Below the pieces are notes generated by a model. The model saw only the letters and a list, made by a program, of their open reading frames with translations, made no database searches and was not told the DNA's origin. The position numbers were made by a program, and so were the translations under genes. From assembly GCF_003574395.1 (NCBI RefSeq), contig NZ_KZ984536.1, forward strand, positions 167,322 through 231,321: 64,000 nucleotides of DNA, written 5' to 3'. Shown in pieces: positions 7,980 through 17,170 of this stretch. Positions within the stretch are counted from its first letter, which is position 1. Each line of letters opens with the position of its first letter. Source of the stretch: Tabrizicola thermarum. GTDB taxonomy: Bacteria > Pseudomonadota > Alphaproteobacteria > Rhodobacterales > Rhodobacteraceae.

Positions 7980-10700
7980 TCAGCGGCCCAGCGACCACCA
8001 GCCCTTGCGCCTGGGCTTGGCCGGTTCATCCGCTTCCGGCGCCGGAGCTTCGGCCTCGGCCGGATCGGCGACCACGGTCTCGGCCACAGGCGCCAGTCCC
8101 GGATCGGGGGCCAGCGCAGGGGCCTCGGAGGCCTCGACCACCGCCTCCGCCTCCGCCGCCACAGGTGCCTTGGCTCGCGAGCGCGCCCTCGGCTTCGGCG
8201 CCTCGGCCTCGGGGGCCTCCTGGACGACCGGGGCCTCGCCGACCGGCGCGGCCAGAGCCTCCGCCTCTGCCGCGACCGCCTTGGCCCGGCTTGCCCGCTT
8301 CCTCGGCGCCGGCTTCGCCTCGGCGACCGGCTCATCCGCAGGCGCTTCGGTCGCCGGCGCCGCCGCTGCGACACCCTCGGCCACTGTCTCCACCGGCTCG
8401 GACCTTGTCCCGCGCGGCTTGCGCGTGCGCTTCGGCTTGGCCGTCGGCTCTTCGCTCACCGCTTCCGCCGCAACCTCCACCTCGACCTCGCCCGCGCCGT
8501 CCTCGTCCGCGCTGTCCTCGTCGTCGCCCTCGGCCCCGGCCTCGACCGACTCCTCGCCCGCCGGAGCGGCCCCCTCACGCTGGCCACCCCGCCGCCGCCG
8601 ACGCCGCCGACGCTTCTTGCGCCCGCCCTGGCCATCGCCCTCGCCCGCCGCCGCAGCGGCAGCCGTCCGGGTCCCGCCCGAAACCTCGACCGAAGCCTCG
8701 GCCTCCTCGGCTTCCTCCTCGACCAGATCGTCGACGATATCCTCGTCGTCCTCTTCCTCGACCGGAGCACCCATCAGCCCGGCATGGCCCGACACGACCG
8801 GACCCTCCGGCACCGCCCGGATCGCGGTCTTGAACTTCTCGATGGAATAATCGGGCGACACCATCGTCGGGTCCGCCTCGATCCGCACCGCCATGCCATA
8901 GCGCGCCTCGATCAGCGCCACATGTTCCCGCTTGGCGTTGAAGAGGTAGTTCACGATCCCCACCGGCGCCTTCAGCAGCACCTCCTTCGACCGCTTCCGC
9001 GTCCCTTCCTCCTCCAGCGCGCGCAGGACCTGCAAGGCCATCGAATCGTCCGACCGGATCAACCCCGTGCCATGGCAATGCGGGCAGGGCTGGGTCGTCG
9101 ATTCCAGCATCCCCGGGCGCAGGCGCTGCCGGCTCATCTCCAGAAGGCCGAAGCCCGAGATCCGCCCCACCTGGATGCGCGCGCGGTCCGTCTTCAGCTT
9201 GTCCTTCAGACGCTTCTCGACCGCGGCATTGTTCTTGCGCTCTTCCATGTCGATGAAGTCGATGACGATCAGCCCCGCGAGGTCGCGCAGGCGCAGCTGG
9301 CGCGCGATTTCCTCGGCGGCTTCCAGGTTCGTCTTCAGCGCCGTCTCCTCGATCGAGCCCTCCTTCGTGGCCCGGCCCGAGTTCACATCGATCGCCACCA
9401 GCGCCTCGGTCACGCCGATCACGATGTAGCCACCGGATTTCAGCTGCACGACCGGGTTGAACATGCTGGCCAGATAGCCCTCGACCCCGTATCTCGCGAA
9501 CAGCGGCACCGGGTCCTGATAGCGCACGACCTGCTTGGCGTGGCTTGGCATGATCATCCGCATGAAGTCCTTGGCGGTGCGATAGCCCGCCTCGCCCTCG
9601 ACCAGCACCTCGTCGATCTCGCGGGAATACAGATCCCGGATCGACCGCTTGATGAGGTCGCCTTCCTCGTAGATCTTGGCCGGAGCGATCGACTTCAGCG
9701 TCAGCTCGCGAATCTGTTCCCACAGCCGCATCAGATATTCGTAGTCGCGCTTGATCTCGGGCTTGGTGCGCTTGGCGCCTGCCGTCCGCACGATCAGGCC
9801 CGCGCCTTCCGGCACCTCCAGCTCGTTCGCGATCTCCTTCAACTTCTTGCGATCCACCGCATTGGTGATCTTGCGGCTGATCCCGCCGCCCCGCGCCGTG
9901 TTCGGCATCAGCACGCAATAGCGGCCCGCAAGGCTCAGATAGGTGGTCAGCGCCGCGCCCTTGTTGCCGCGTTCCTCCTTGACCACCTGGACCAGCATGA
10001 TCTGCCGGACCTTGATGACTTCCTGGATCTTGTAGCGCCGGGCGCGCGGGCGGCGCGGAGCGGCGATCTCCTCGGCCAGATCCTCCTCGGCGATCGATTC
10101 GATCTCGTCGTCGGTGTCGCTGGCATGGTCCACCGCACGGTAATGCCCGTCAGAACCGTTTTCGACCGACTCGTTGTGGTGGTCGTGATCGTGGTGCTCA
10201 TGGTCCTGATCTTCGGGGGCATCCATTTGCCCCGCTGCGGCAGCCTGCACCAGCGGCCCGTCGGTCCCCTCGTCCTCGCCCAGATCGACCACGTCCATCC
10301 CGGACGGGCCCTCGGTCACCATGTCGTCCGACTTCACCGTCTCGGCCCTGGCCGCAGGCCGCGGCGGGCGCCGGCGCGAACGACGGTTGTCCTCTTCCTC
10401 CTCGGCGCGGGCCATCGCCCGCTCTTCCTCAAGCAGGGCTTTCCGGTCGGCCACCGGGATCTGATAGTAATCGGGGTGGATTTCGGCAAAGGCCAGGAAC
10501 CCGTGGCGGTTGCCGCCATATTCCACGAAGGCCGCCTGCAGCGAAGGTTCGACCCGCGTCACCTTGGCCAGGTAGATGTTCCCGGCAAGCTGGCGCTTGT
10601 TTACGGTCTCGAAGTCGAACTCTTCGACCTTGTTTCCGTCAACCACGACCACCCGGGTTTCCTCGGGATGGGTGGCATCGATAAGCATTTTCTTTGACAT
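7980..10700 (-). CDS. rne: ribonuclease E/G
   Basis: A 906-residue endoribonuclease that initiates mRNA decay and rRNA/tRNA processing and scaffolds the degradosome. The S1 RNA-binding domain (about residues 35-240) is split by a roughly 135-residue acidic, low-complexity insertion (85-220) that includes a His/Asp-rich run, DHEHHDHDHH (167-176). The catalytic aspartates lie in AIDVNSGRA and IVIDFIDME. The zinc-link cysteines are in CPHCHG. The last ~300 residues are disordered, first Glu/Ser/Arg-rich then Ala/Pro/Glu-rich, ending in RRKGWWSLGR. The start ATG at 10700 gives the typical MSKKMLIDATHPEE N-terminus. A longer in-frame extension is untypical and is probably leader. Confidence 0.97.
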   Translation of the reverse strand: MSKKMLIDATHPEETRVVVVDGNKVEEFDFETVNKRQLAGNIYLAKVTRVEPSLQAAFVEYGGNRHGFLAFAEIHPDYYQIPVADRKALLEEERAMARAEEEEDNRRSRRRPPRPAARAETVKSDDMVTEGPSGMDVVDLGEDEGTDGPLVQAAAAGQMDAPEDQDHEHHDHDHHNESVENGSDGHYRAVDHASDTDDEIESIAEEDLAEEIAAPRRPRARRYKIQEVIKVRQIMLVQVVKEERGNKGAALTTYLSLAGRYCVLMPNTARGGGISRKITNAVDRKKLKEIANELEVPEGAGLIVRTAGAKRTKPEIKRDYEYLMRLWEQIRELTLKSIAPAKIYEEGDLIKRSIRDLYSREIDEVLVEGEAGYRTAKDFMRMIMPSHAKQVVRYQDPVPLFARYGVEGYLASMFNPVVQLKSGGYIVIGVTEALVAIDVNSGRATKEGSIEETALKTNLEAAEEIARQLRLRDLAGLIVIDFIDMEERKNNAAVEKRLKDKLKTDRARIQVGRISGFGLLEMSRQRLRPGMLESTTQPCPHCHGTGLIRSDDSMALQVLRALEEEGTRKRSKEVLLKAPVGIVNYLFNAKREHVALIEARYGMAVRIEADPTMVSPDYSIEKFKTAIRAVPEGPVVSGHAGLMGAPVEEEDDEDIVDDLVEEEAEEAEASVEVSGGTRTAAAAAAGEGDGQGGRKKRRRRRRRRGGQREGAAPAGEESVEAGAEGDDEDSADEDGAGEVEVEVAAEAVSEEPTAKPKRTRKPRGTRSEPVETVAEGVAAAAPATEAPADEPVAEAKPAPRKRASRAKAVAAEAEALAAPVGEAPVVQEAPEAEAPKPRARSRAKAPVAAEAEAVVEASEAPALAPDPGLAPVAETVVADPAEAEAPAPEADEPAKPRRKGWWSLGR

Positions 10701-11087
10701 GTTGGTCCACTGCGCCCCGGGCGCAACGGGTCGTCCGGCGGGCCGGACGGAAGGTCGAAACGGGCGGGGCGGCTTGTCTGGGCGCGGGCAGCGGGCAGAT
10801 GCAGCGGTCTGCGACCCTTGGGGTCGCCTGATCCGTTGCGCAAGATGCCCACACGCCTCATCGCGGTTACAACTGAAAGGCCTTTCGGGCCCTCCACCTA
10901 ATTCAGCCAACAAATCCAAGGACTTGCGGGCAATGTGCACAGCCTTGCGGCCGATCCGGCTCCTTTGAGGGGACACGAATTTCACGCGCCCGGGCCCCAA
11001 AGGAGAGAATTCTTCGGGCAGCGAACTGCCTCTGGCCGACCCTATGGGCAAGCCGCAGGAAGGGCAATGGCGAATTTCACGGCCCTG
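10701..11087 (-). other. long leader/upstream region of rne without a gene
   Basis: 387 bases upstream of rne contain no reading frame with convincing codon use. Several GC-rich inverted repeats are present, for example the GGCC-CGAAA-GGCC hairpin near 10880. A long structured 5' untranslated region fits known autoregulation of rne through its own leader, but no specific element was recognised. Confidence 0.45.
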
Positions 11088-11388
11088 TCACAGGCGTGTT
11101 TCGGGCACTCGATGGCCCAGCCGCCACCGGCAGACCGAGTCCGGCTCGTCCCGTTCCGTCGGGCAGATCGCCCGCATCGCCGCCTCGGTCCCGACGGCAG
11201 CATTGTCGGCCCGGGTCGTGTTGCGCGGGGCCAGCGGGATGGCAAGCACCCGGTCCCATGTCGTGCAGCCGGGGATTCGCGCACAAGCCCGCCTCGACCG
11301 CGTGCAGTTTCCAGGCCAGCCCGCCTTGCGAGGCAAGCGGCACGCCCAGAGTCAGCACCAGCCCTGCCCCGATCCACCCGTTCCGCAC
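11088..11388 (-). pseudogene. small exported protein gene disrupted by a frameshift
   Basis: Two overlapping frames complement each other. From GTG 11388 a signal-peptide-like segment (GAGLVLTLGVPLASQGGLAW) runs to a VEAGLCANP block. From there the neighbouring frame continues with TWDRVLAIPLAPRNTTRADN and ends VCRWRLGHRVPETRL at 11088. Both halves show the strong third-position GC bias of neighbouring genes. Removing one base from the GGGG run at 11271-11274 would join them into a protein of about 99 residues with four cysteines. A GGGG ribosome-binding stretch precedes the GTG. This is either a real single-base disruption or a sequencing error. The family is not recognised. Confidence 0.5.
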
Positions 11389-11567
11389 CTTGCCACCCCT
11401 GCGAGTCCTCCGCCGAGAAAGCCATGCAACGCGGGCCTGAGGCAAGTCCGGCTTCGCCGTTCAAGGGCCGAATAGGGGCGACGCAGAGCCACCCCTCAGG
11501 CGCGGGCAAATCCTGACGCAACCCTGATGCCCACAGCCAAGCCCTTGTTTTCACTGGCCGCGAAGAC

Positions 11568-11585
11568 CTGCCCACGCGTGGGCAG
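11568..11585. repeat. perfect palindrome after dctD
   Basis: An 18-base perfect palindrome with the half-site CTGCCCACG lies nine bases beyond the dctD stop. It shares the TGCCCAC/GTGGGCA core with the palindromes at 4168-4230. It may end dctD transcription, but no T-run follows. Confidence 0.55.
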
Positions 11586-11594
11586 CCCACGGGA

Positions 11595-12923
11595 TCAGAC
11601 GTAGTCGCTCCGGCTCAACCCATACTTGGCCATCTTCTCGTTCAGCGTCCGGCGCGGCAGGCACAGCTCCTCCATCACCGCCACGATCGACCCCTTGTGC
11701 CGCCGCATCGTGTTGTCGATCAGCATCCGTTCGAAGGCCTCGACATAGTCCTTCAACGGCTTGCCTTCCGTGGTCAGCGCCGGCCCCGAAGCCTCGTTCT
11801 CGGCCATGAGGAGACTGGCAATCGACCCCGACCCCCGCCGGTTCTGCAACACCGCCCGTTCCGCGATGTTGACCAGCTGCCGCACGTTCCCCGGCCAGGG
11901 CGCCTGCAACAGCTGCGCGGCTTCCTGAGCCGTCACCTGCGGCGCCTCGCAGCCGTATTCCTCGGCGAACTGCTCGGACAGCCGGGTGAACAGCTGCAGG
12001 ATATCCTCGCCCCGCGTCCGCAAGGGCGGCAGCAGGATCGTCATCGCCCCCAGCCGGTAGTAGAGATCCGGCCGCAGCGACTGCTCCAGCGTCGTGTCCG
12101 GGGCATGGCTGTTGCAGATCGCGATGATCCGCGTCTCGGGCGGCGTGCCCTGATCGTTGATGAAGGTCAGCAGCCGCGCCTGCAACGCGGACGGCATCGC
12201 CTCGATGTCCTCCAGGCACAGCGTGCCCCCCCGCGCTTCCTCGACCAGGGGCAGCGCGCCATCCTCTGCCGGCCCGAACAGCCGCGCGGCCAGCTTGTCC
12301 TCGCTCCAGGCCGCGCAGGAGATCGCCACGAACTTCTTCGACGCCCGCGGCCCCACCGCGTGCAGGGCATGGGCGACCAGCGTCTTGCCCGTCCCCGTCT
12401 CGCCGTCGATCAGCACATGGCTGTCCGCCTGCCCGAGGTCCAGGATATCCTCGCGCAGCCGCTCCATCGCGGGCGACGAGCCGATCAGCTTCTTGATGAT
12501 GGTCGAGCCGTCAGCCAGTTCCTTGCGCAGCGCCCGGTTGTCCAGCGTCATCCGCCGCGCCTGGGTGGCCTTCTTGGCAAGCTCGGTCATCCGGTCGGGA
12601 TTGAACGGCTTCTCCAGGAAATCGAACGCCCCCACCCGCATCGCCTCGACCGCCATCGGCACATCGCCGTGGCCGGTGATCATGATGACCGGCAGTCCCG
12701 AATCCTGCCCCATCAGCCGCTTGAGGAACGCCATCCCGTCCATCCCCGGCATCTTGATGTCGCTGACCACCACACCCTGGAAATCCGGCCCGATCGCCTT
12801 CAGCGCGTCCTCGGCGCTGGCATAGGTTTCGGTGTCGAACCCGGACAGGGCCAGCCACTGGCTGATCGACTGCCGCATGTCGGCCTCGTCATCGACGATT
12901 GCCACTTTCATTGCGCGGGCCAT
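11595..12923 (-). CDS. dctD: DctD-type response regulator lacking the sigma-54 contact loop
   Basis: A 442-residue regulator with three parts: receiver (Asp55 in VVVSDIKMPG), AAA+ domain (Walker A GETGTGKT, residues 174-181) and C-terminal Fis-type helix-turn-helix (SIVAVMEELCLPRRTLNEK). Between LFG and GGTL only 14 residues remain, against about 22 in NtrC-family activators, and the GAFTGA motif that touches sigma-54 is absent. Walker B reads LCLEDI where LFLDEI is usual. It therefore probably does not activate sigma-54 promoters. The start is ATG 12923, just after the dctB stop, with TGAGGT upstream; a longer in-frame start would overlap dctB. With DctB it should respond to C4-dicarboxylates or related acids. 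Confidence 0.88.
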   Translation of the reverse strand: MARAMKVAIVDDEADMRQSISQWLALSGFDTETYASAEDALKAIGPDFQGVVVSDIKMPGMDGMAFLKRLMGQDSGLPVIMITGHGDVPMAVEAMRVGAFDFLEKPFNPDRMTELAKKATQARRMTLDNRALRKELADGSTIIKKLIGSSPAMERLREDILDLGQADSHVLIDGETGTGKTLVAHALHAVGPRASKKFVAISCAAWSEDKLAARLFGPAEDGALPLVEEARGGTLCLEDIEAMPSALQARLLTFINDQGTPPETRIIAICNSHAPDTTLEQSLRPDLYYRLGAMTILLPPLRTRGEDILQLFTRLSEQFAEEYGCEAPQVTAQEAAQLLQAPWPGNVRQLVNIAERAVLQNRRGSGSIASLLMAENEASGPALTTEGKPLKDYVEAFERMLIDNTMRRHKGSIVAVMEELCLPRRTLNEKMAKYGLSRSDYV

Positions 12924-12933
12924 TTGGACCTCA

Positions 12934-14694
12934 TCATTCTGCTGCTTCCTGTCTGTTGCCAAGGATCGGCAATTGCATCTCGAACACCGCGCCGCCCCCG
13001 TCGCCGTTCCGCGCGGTCAGACGGCCGCCCAGATCGGTGACGATGCCGCTGGAGATCGCAAGGCCCAGCCCCACGCCCTCGCCCGGTTTCTTCGTCGTGT
13101 AGAAAGGTTCGAACAGGTTCTCGAGATCGCTGATCCCGTGACCATTGTCGCGCACCGTCAGAGTCGCGGTCTCGCCCGCCGACAGAAGGATGTCGATCTG
13201 CGGGTCCTTGATGTCTTTCGTGGCGTCCAGCGCGTTGCGCAACAGGTTGATGATCACCTGTTCCAGCCGCAGCCGGTCGGCCATCACCATCACCGGCTGG
13301 CGCGGGACGCCCCGGCTGATCTTCACCACGCGCGCCTTCAGCTGCGGCTCCATCATCGCCAGCGCCGACGACACACAAGCCCGAAGATCAACTTCTTCAA
13401 AGGCTTCGCCGCCTTTCCTCGCGTAAGACTTCAACTGCCGCGTGATCGCGCCCATCCGTTCGATCAGGTCATCGACCCGCTGGAACGACGACAGGGCCTC
13501 GTCCAGACGCTTGCGCTGCAACAGAAGCCGCGCGCCCGCGAGATAGGTCTTCATCGCCGCCAGAGGCTGGTTCAGCTCGTGGCTGACGGCCGCCGACATC
13601 TCGCCCAGGGCCGCCAGTTTCGACGACTGTGCCAGCGTCAGTTCGGCCACCTCCAGGTCCTTCTTCACCTTCTCCCGCTCCGCAATCGCCCGCTGCAACC
13701 GGGCGTTCAGAAGCCGCAGTTCCGCTGACTCCCGCTGGAACGACAGCGACCGCGACCAGGCCCGGCGCGACAAGAGGTAGAAAGTGAAGGCCATCAGGAT
13801 CGCAAATCCCATGATCTCCAGCGCCAGGATCCCGTTCACCTGATCGCGCACAGATCCATAGGCGGTGAAGGTGGCAATCTTCCAGCCGCGGAACGGCACG
13901 CGCGCCTCGGTCCGCATCACCGCCTCGCCCCGCACATAGGCGTCGGGTGGGTCCTGCGTCCATTCCGCCGTGGCCCGCAGGGCCCGGGCGATGGCCGAGG
14001 GCGGATCGCGCAGCGCCAGCGCATCGGCGGCGGGCAGACCCCGCCAGCGCGGCTCGGTCGCCAGCATCACCGTGCCCTCGCTGTCGGTGACCATGATCGC
14101 ATCCTGCAACCCCGCCCAGGCGCGTTCGTATTTCATCAGATCGACCGAAACCAGGATCACCCCCCGCGTCGTGCTGCCATCGGTGACCTTGCGGGAATAG
14201 AGGAAATCAAAGCCCCCCGTCTCGCGCCGCACCGCCGAAAAGATCGTGTCCTTCGACCGCTGCGCATCGACGAAATACTTCGCGTTGCGATGGCTGGTGC
14301 CCAGAAGATTGCGGTTCGTCGCCCCCACCACCCGACCGTCGGAATCCAGCAGCCGGATCGAGGCGACGCCGAGTTCCGATTGCAGCTTGATCAGCTTGGC
14401 CGAAGTGCCGGAAAAGTTGCCGCTTTTCAGCGACGAAACAAGGTCCGGGTCATTGGCCAGCAACAGCGGCACGACCGAAGTCCGCTGCAATTCCGCCATC
14501 AGGTTCCCGGTGTAAAGCGCCAGCCGCACTTCGGCCCGGCTGCGGGTATCGGCCGTGTAGCGGTCGGTCAGAAGTCGGTTCGACACCAGCACCACGATGG
14601 TCGCCAGAAGCACCAGAAAGACGACCACCAGCTTGGCGCGCCAGGGCAGGCCCGGCGCAGCGGCAGAGATCGAACTGGTATCATTGGAAGTCAT
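12934..14694 (-). CDS. dctB: C4-dicarboxylate-type sensor histidine kinase
   Basis: A 586-residue inner-membrane sensor. It has a first helix at about residues 20-40, a periplasmic tandem-PAS (dCache) sensing domain (about 45-290, with the DctB-like YFVDAQRSKDTIF and FLYSRKVTDG blocks), a second helix near 300-320, a coiled coil, then the kinase core. The phosphorylated His is in SHELNQPLAAMKTYL, and N, G1 and G2 boxes follow (LLRNALDA, DNGHGI, GVGLGLAIS). It precedes dctD with a 10-base gap, so the two form a standard two-component operon. The dctPQM transporter genes usually controlled by it are not in the window. Confidence 0.92.
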   Translation of the reverse strand: MTSNDTSSISAAAPGLPWRAKLVVVFLVLLATIVVLVSNRLLTDRYTADTRSRAEVRLALYTGNLMAELQRTSVVPLLLANDPDLVSSLKSGNFSGTSAKLIKLQSELGVASIRLLDSDGRVVGATNRNLLGTSHRNAKYFVDAQRSKDTIFSAVRRETGGFDFLYSRKVTDGSTTRGVILVSVDLMKYERAWAGLQDAIMVTDSEGTVMLATEPRWRGLPAADALALRDPPSAIARALRATAEWTQDPPDAYVRGEAVMRTEARVPFRGWKIATFTAYGSVRDQVNGILALEIMGFAILMAFTFYLLSRRAWSRSLSFQRESAELRLLNARLQRAIAEREKVKKDLEVAELTLAQSSKLAALGEMSAAVSHELNQPLAAMKTYLAGARLLLQRKRLDEALSSFQRVDDLIERMGAITRQLKSYARKGGEAFEEVDLRACVSSALAMMEPQLKARVVKISRGVPRQPVMVMADRLRLEQVIINLLRNALDATKDIKDPQIDILLSAGETATLTVRDNGHGISDLENLFEPFYTTKKPGEGVGLGLAISSGIVTDLGGRLTARNGDGGGAVFEMQLPILGNRQEAAE

Positions 14695-14740
14695 GCGGGC
14701 AGAGTAGGCCCCGCCGGAAGTGGTCTCAAGCCGAAGCGGC

Positions 14741-15409
14741 TCAGGCCAGCGCCATCCCGCGCATCAGCGAGGCGAAGAGCCCCTTGCCGTCGCTGCTTCC
14801 CAGCGCCGGTTCGGTCGCGCGCTCGGGGTGCGGCATCATCCCCAGCACGCGGCGGTTCTCCGACAGGATGCCCGCGATGTCGCCCATGCTGCCGTTGGGG
14901 TTCTGCGTGTAGGTGAAGGCGATCCGGTCCTCGCCCTTCAGCCGCGCCAGCCCTTCGGCGTCGATCGTGTAGTTGCCGTCGTGATGCGCGATGGGAACGA
15001 GGATCTCCTGCCCCTTCCGGTAGGCAGCGGTAAAGTCGGACTGCGCCGTCTCGACCCGCAGCGAGACCGTCCGGCAGACGAATTTCAGCGTCGCGTTGCG
15101 CATCAGCACGCCGGGCAGAAGGCCCATCTCGGTGATGACCTGAAACCCGTTGCAGATGCCCAGCACATAGCCGCCGCGGACGGCATGGGCGCGGATCGCC
15201 GCGCTGATCGGAGACTGCGCCGCAATCGCCCCGCAGCGCAGATAGTCGCCAAAGCTGAAGCCTCCGGGCACCCCGACCACGTCCACGCCTTTCGGCAGAT
15301 CGCTGTCCTTGTGCCAGACCCGCGCCACCTCGAACCCCGCGCCCTCGAAGGCCACGGCAAGGTCGCGGTCGCAGTTCGAACCCGGGAAGGTGACGACAGC
15401 GGCTTTCAT
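14741..15409 (-). CDS. purQ: phosphoribosylformylglycinamidine synthase, glutaminase subunit PurQ
   Basis: A 222-residue class I glutamine amidotransferase, opening [16 protein letters not shown], with the nucleophile cysteine in [12 protein letters not shown] and the His-Glu pair in MMPHPERA. It supplies ammonia to PurL with PurS as bridge. Start ATG 15409 matches the family N-terminus. In this window it is separated from purC-purS by about 10.5 kb and lies on the opposite strand. It diverges from the D-lactate-dehydrogenase-like gene. Confidence 0.97.
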   Translation of the reverse strand: MKAAVVTFPGSNCDRDLAVAFEGAGFEVARVWHKDSDLPKGVDVVGVPGGFSFGDYLRCGAIAAQSPISAAIRAHAVRGGYVLGICNGFQVITEMGLLPGVLMRNATLKFVCRTVSLRVETAQSDFTAAYRKGQEILVPIAHHDGNYTIDAEGLARLKGEDRIAFTYTQNPNGSMGDIAGILSENRRVLGMMPHPERATEPALGSSDGKGLFASLMRGMALA

Positions 15410-15505
15410 CGGGGCGACTCCATCTTGCGACCATGCGCCTGATAGCCGAACGCCTGGAAAAGGGCCAGTGCTTGTGCCCCCCTTGAAAGCCGCTAGGCTA
15501 AAGCG

Positions 15506-16876
15506 ATGCTTGACGATACCGCCCTCGCCGCCCTTCGCGCGATCTTCGGCGACCGGCTTTCGGTTGCGCCCGCCCTCCTGGCCCAGCACGCCCAGAGCGA
15601 AAGCCTGGTCTCCGCCGGCCGGCCCGACGCCGTGGTCTTCCCCCACGCCACCGATGAGGTCGCCGCCCTTGCCCGCTGGTCCTCGACCCACCGCGTCCCC
15701 TTGATCGGCTGGGGCGCGGGGACCTCGCTTGAAGGCCACGCTCTCGCGGTCTCGGGCGGAGTGGTGGTCAACTTCCGCGACATGGCCGCCGTCCTTGAAA
15801 TCCGCCCCGAGGACCGCCTCGTCCGCGTCCAGCCGGGCATCACGCGCGAGGCCCTGAACCGCGAGCTGCGCGCCACCGGCCTGATGTTCCCGGTCGATCC
15901 CGGGGCCAATGCCACGCTTGGCGGGATGGCCGCCACCCGCGCCTCGGGCACGACGGCGGTCCGTTACGGCACGATGCGCGACAACGTCCGGGGGCTGGAG
16001 GTTGTGCTGGCAGATGGTCAGGTGATCCGCACCGGCACGGGCGCGCCCAAGTCCTCGGCGGGTTACGACCTGACCGCGCTCTTCGTCGGCTCCGAAGGCA
16101 CGCTCGGTCTCATCACCGAACTGACCCTGCGGCTTCACGGCCAACCCGAAGCGGTGATGACCGCCGTCGCCGCCTTCCCCTCGGTCGCGGCCTCGGTCGA
16201 TTGCGTGATCGCCACGATGCAGATGGGCCTCACGCCCGCGCGGATCGAGTTTCTGGATGCCGAGACGGTGGCCGCCTGCAACGCCTATTCGCACCTCTCC
16301 CTGCCCCCTGCCCCGCAGCTCTTGGTCGAGTTCCACGGCCACCCTGCGGGCCTGGCCGAGGACGTCTCCCGTTTCCGCGATCTGGCCGCCGCCCATGGTG
16401 CGACGGGGTTGGACTGGGCTGACAAGGCCGAGGACCGCACCCGGCTCTGGGCCGCGCGTCATGCGGCCTACCGCGCGATTCTGGCCTCCAGACCGGGGGC
16501 AAAGGCCGTGGTGACGGATGTCTGCGTGCCGATCTCGGCTTTGGCGACGGCAGTCGAGGAAACCCGGGCCGACATCGCGACCTCCGGCATCCCCGGCCCG
16601 ATCCTCGGCCATGTCGGCGACGGCAATTTCCACGCGATCCTGCTGGTCGATCCGGCTTCGGACACCGAAGTGGCCACGGCAAAGGCCCTGGCGGGCCGCA
16701 TGGCCCGGCGCGCCCTGCGACTGGGCGGCACGATCACCGGGGAACATGGCGTGGGCTTCGGCAAGCGACCCTGCATGCAGGCCGAACACGGGGCCGCCTG
16801 GGCGGTCATGGGCGCGCTGAAACGCGCCCTTGATCCTTTGGGGCTGATGAACCCCGGCAAGCTGGTGCCGGACTAG
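15506..16876 (+). CDS. FAD-linked D-lactate dehydrogenase/glycolate oxidase-type flavoprotein
   Basis: A 456-residue enzyme with an N-terminal PCMH-type FAD domain ([47 protein letters not shown]) and a C-terminal FAD-oxidase domain. The latter carries GHVGDGNFH and [14 protein letters not shown], which supply active-site His residues. The family (GlcD, Dld, DLD1) oxidises D-2-hydroxyacids and passes electrons to cytochrome c or quinone. The length and closing [13 protein letters not shown] are typical of the cytochrome-type D-lactate dehydrogenase. The precise hydroxyacid is not shown. It ends three bases short of a convergent small gene. Confidence 0.88.
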   Translation: MLDDTALAALRAIFGDRLSVAPALLAQHAQSESLVSAGRPDAVVFPHATDEVAALARWSSTHRVPLIGWGAGTSLEGHALAVSGGVVVNFRDMAAVLEIRPEDRLVRVQPGITREALNRELRATGLMFPVDPGANATLGGMAATRASGTTAVRYGTMRDNVRGLEVVLADGQVIRTGTGAPKSSAGYDLTALFVGSEGTLGLITELTLRLHGQPEAVMTAVAAFPSVAASVDCVIATMQMGLTPARIEFLDAETVAACNAYSHLSLPPAPQLLVEFHGHPAGLAEDVSRFRDLAAAHGATGLDWADKAEDRTRLWAARHAAYRAILASRPGAKAVVTDVCVPISALATAVEETRADIATSGIPGPILGHVGDGNFHAILLVDPASDTEVATAKALAGRMARRALRLGGTITGEHGVGFGKRPCMQAEHGAAWAVMGALKRALDPLGLMNPGKLVPD

Positions 16877-16879
16877 GGC

Positions 16880-17041
16880 CTAGTAATAGGGATGCGGCTG
16901 GCGGAACAGTCCGCGGTCGATCTCGCGCTCGCGGCGTTCAAGGTCGATCCGGGACACGGCAGCGTCAAGATAGGCCCGCTCGCGTTCCGAGATGGCATCG
17001 GTGGGAGGCGTTGCGACAAGCGATTTCAGGATGTTGAACAT
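16880..17041 (-). CDS. DUF3563 family small protein
   Basis: A 53-residue protein, MFNILKSLVATPP to LERREREIDRGLFRQPH. It matches the short DUF3563 family, whose C-terminal VDLERRxREIDRG block is characteristic. Function unknown. AAAGGG sits upstream of ATG 17041. The longer in-frame extension to 17119 has poor codon use and is not expected. It converges with the flavoprotein gene with almost no spacer. Confidence 0.75.
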   Translation of the reverse strand: MFNILKSLVATPPTDAISERERAYLDAAVSRIDLERREREIDRGLFRQPHPYY

Positions 17042-17170
17042 GTGACTGCCCTTTCTTCTGGCCCTGAACATAGCGCGCCGCAGCGCAGCATTGCAGGTCC
17101 GCTCCGGCAATTCCGTCATGCGCCTGACGCATAGGCTGTCACAAGAATGCCGTAACTGCGGGCAGAGCGC

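Noticed and set aside
7707-10697. 996-codon plus-strand frame opposite rne
   Set aside because: Shadow of rne; begins inside the TusA-like gene in another frame and has no domain.
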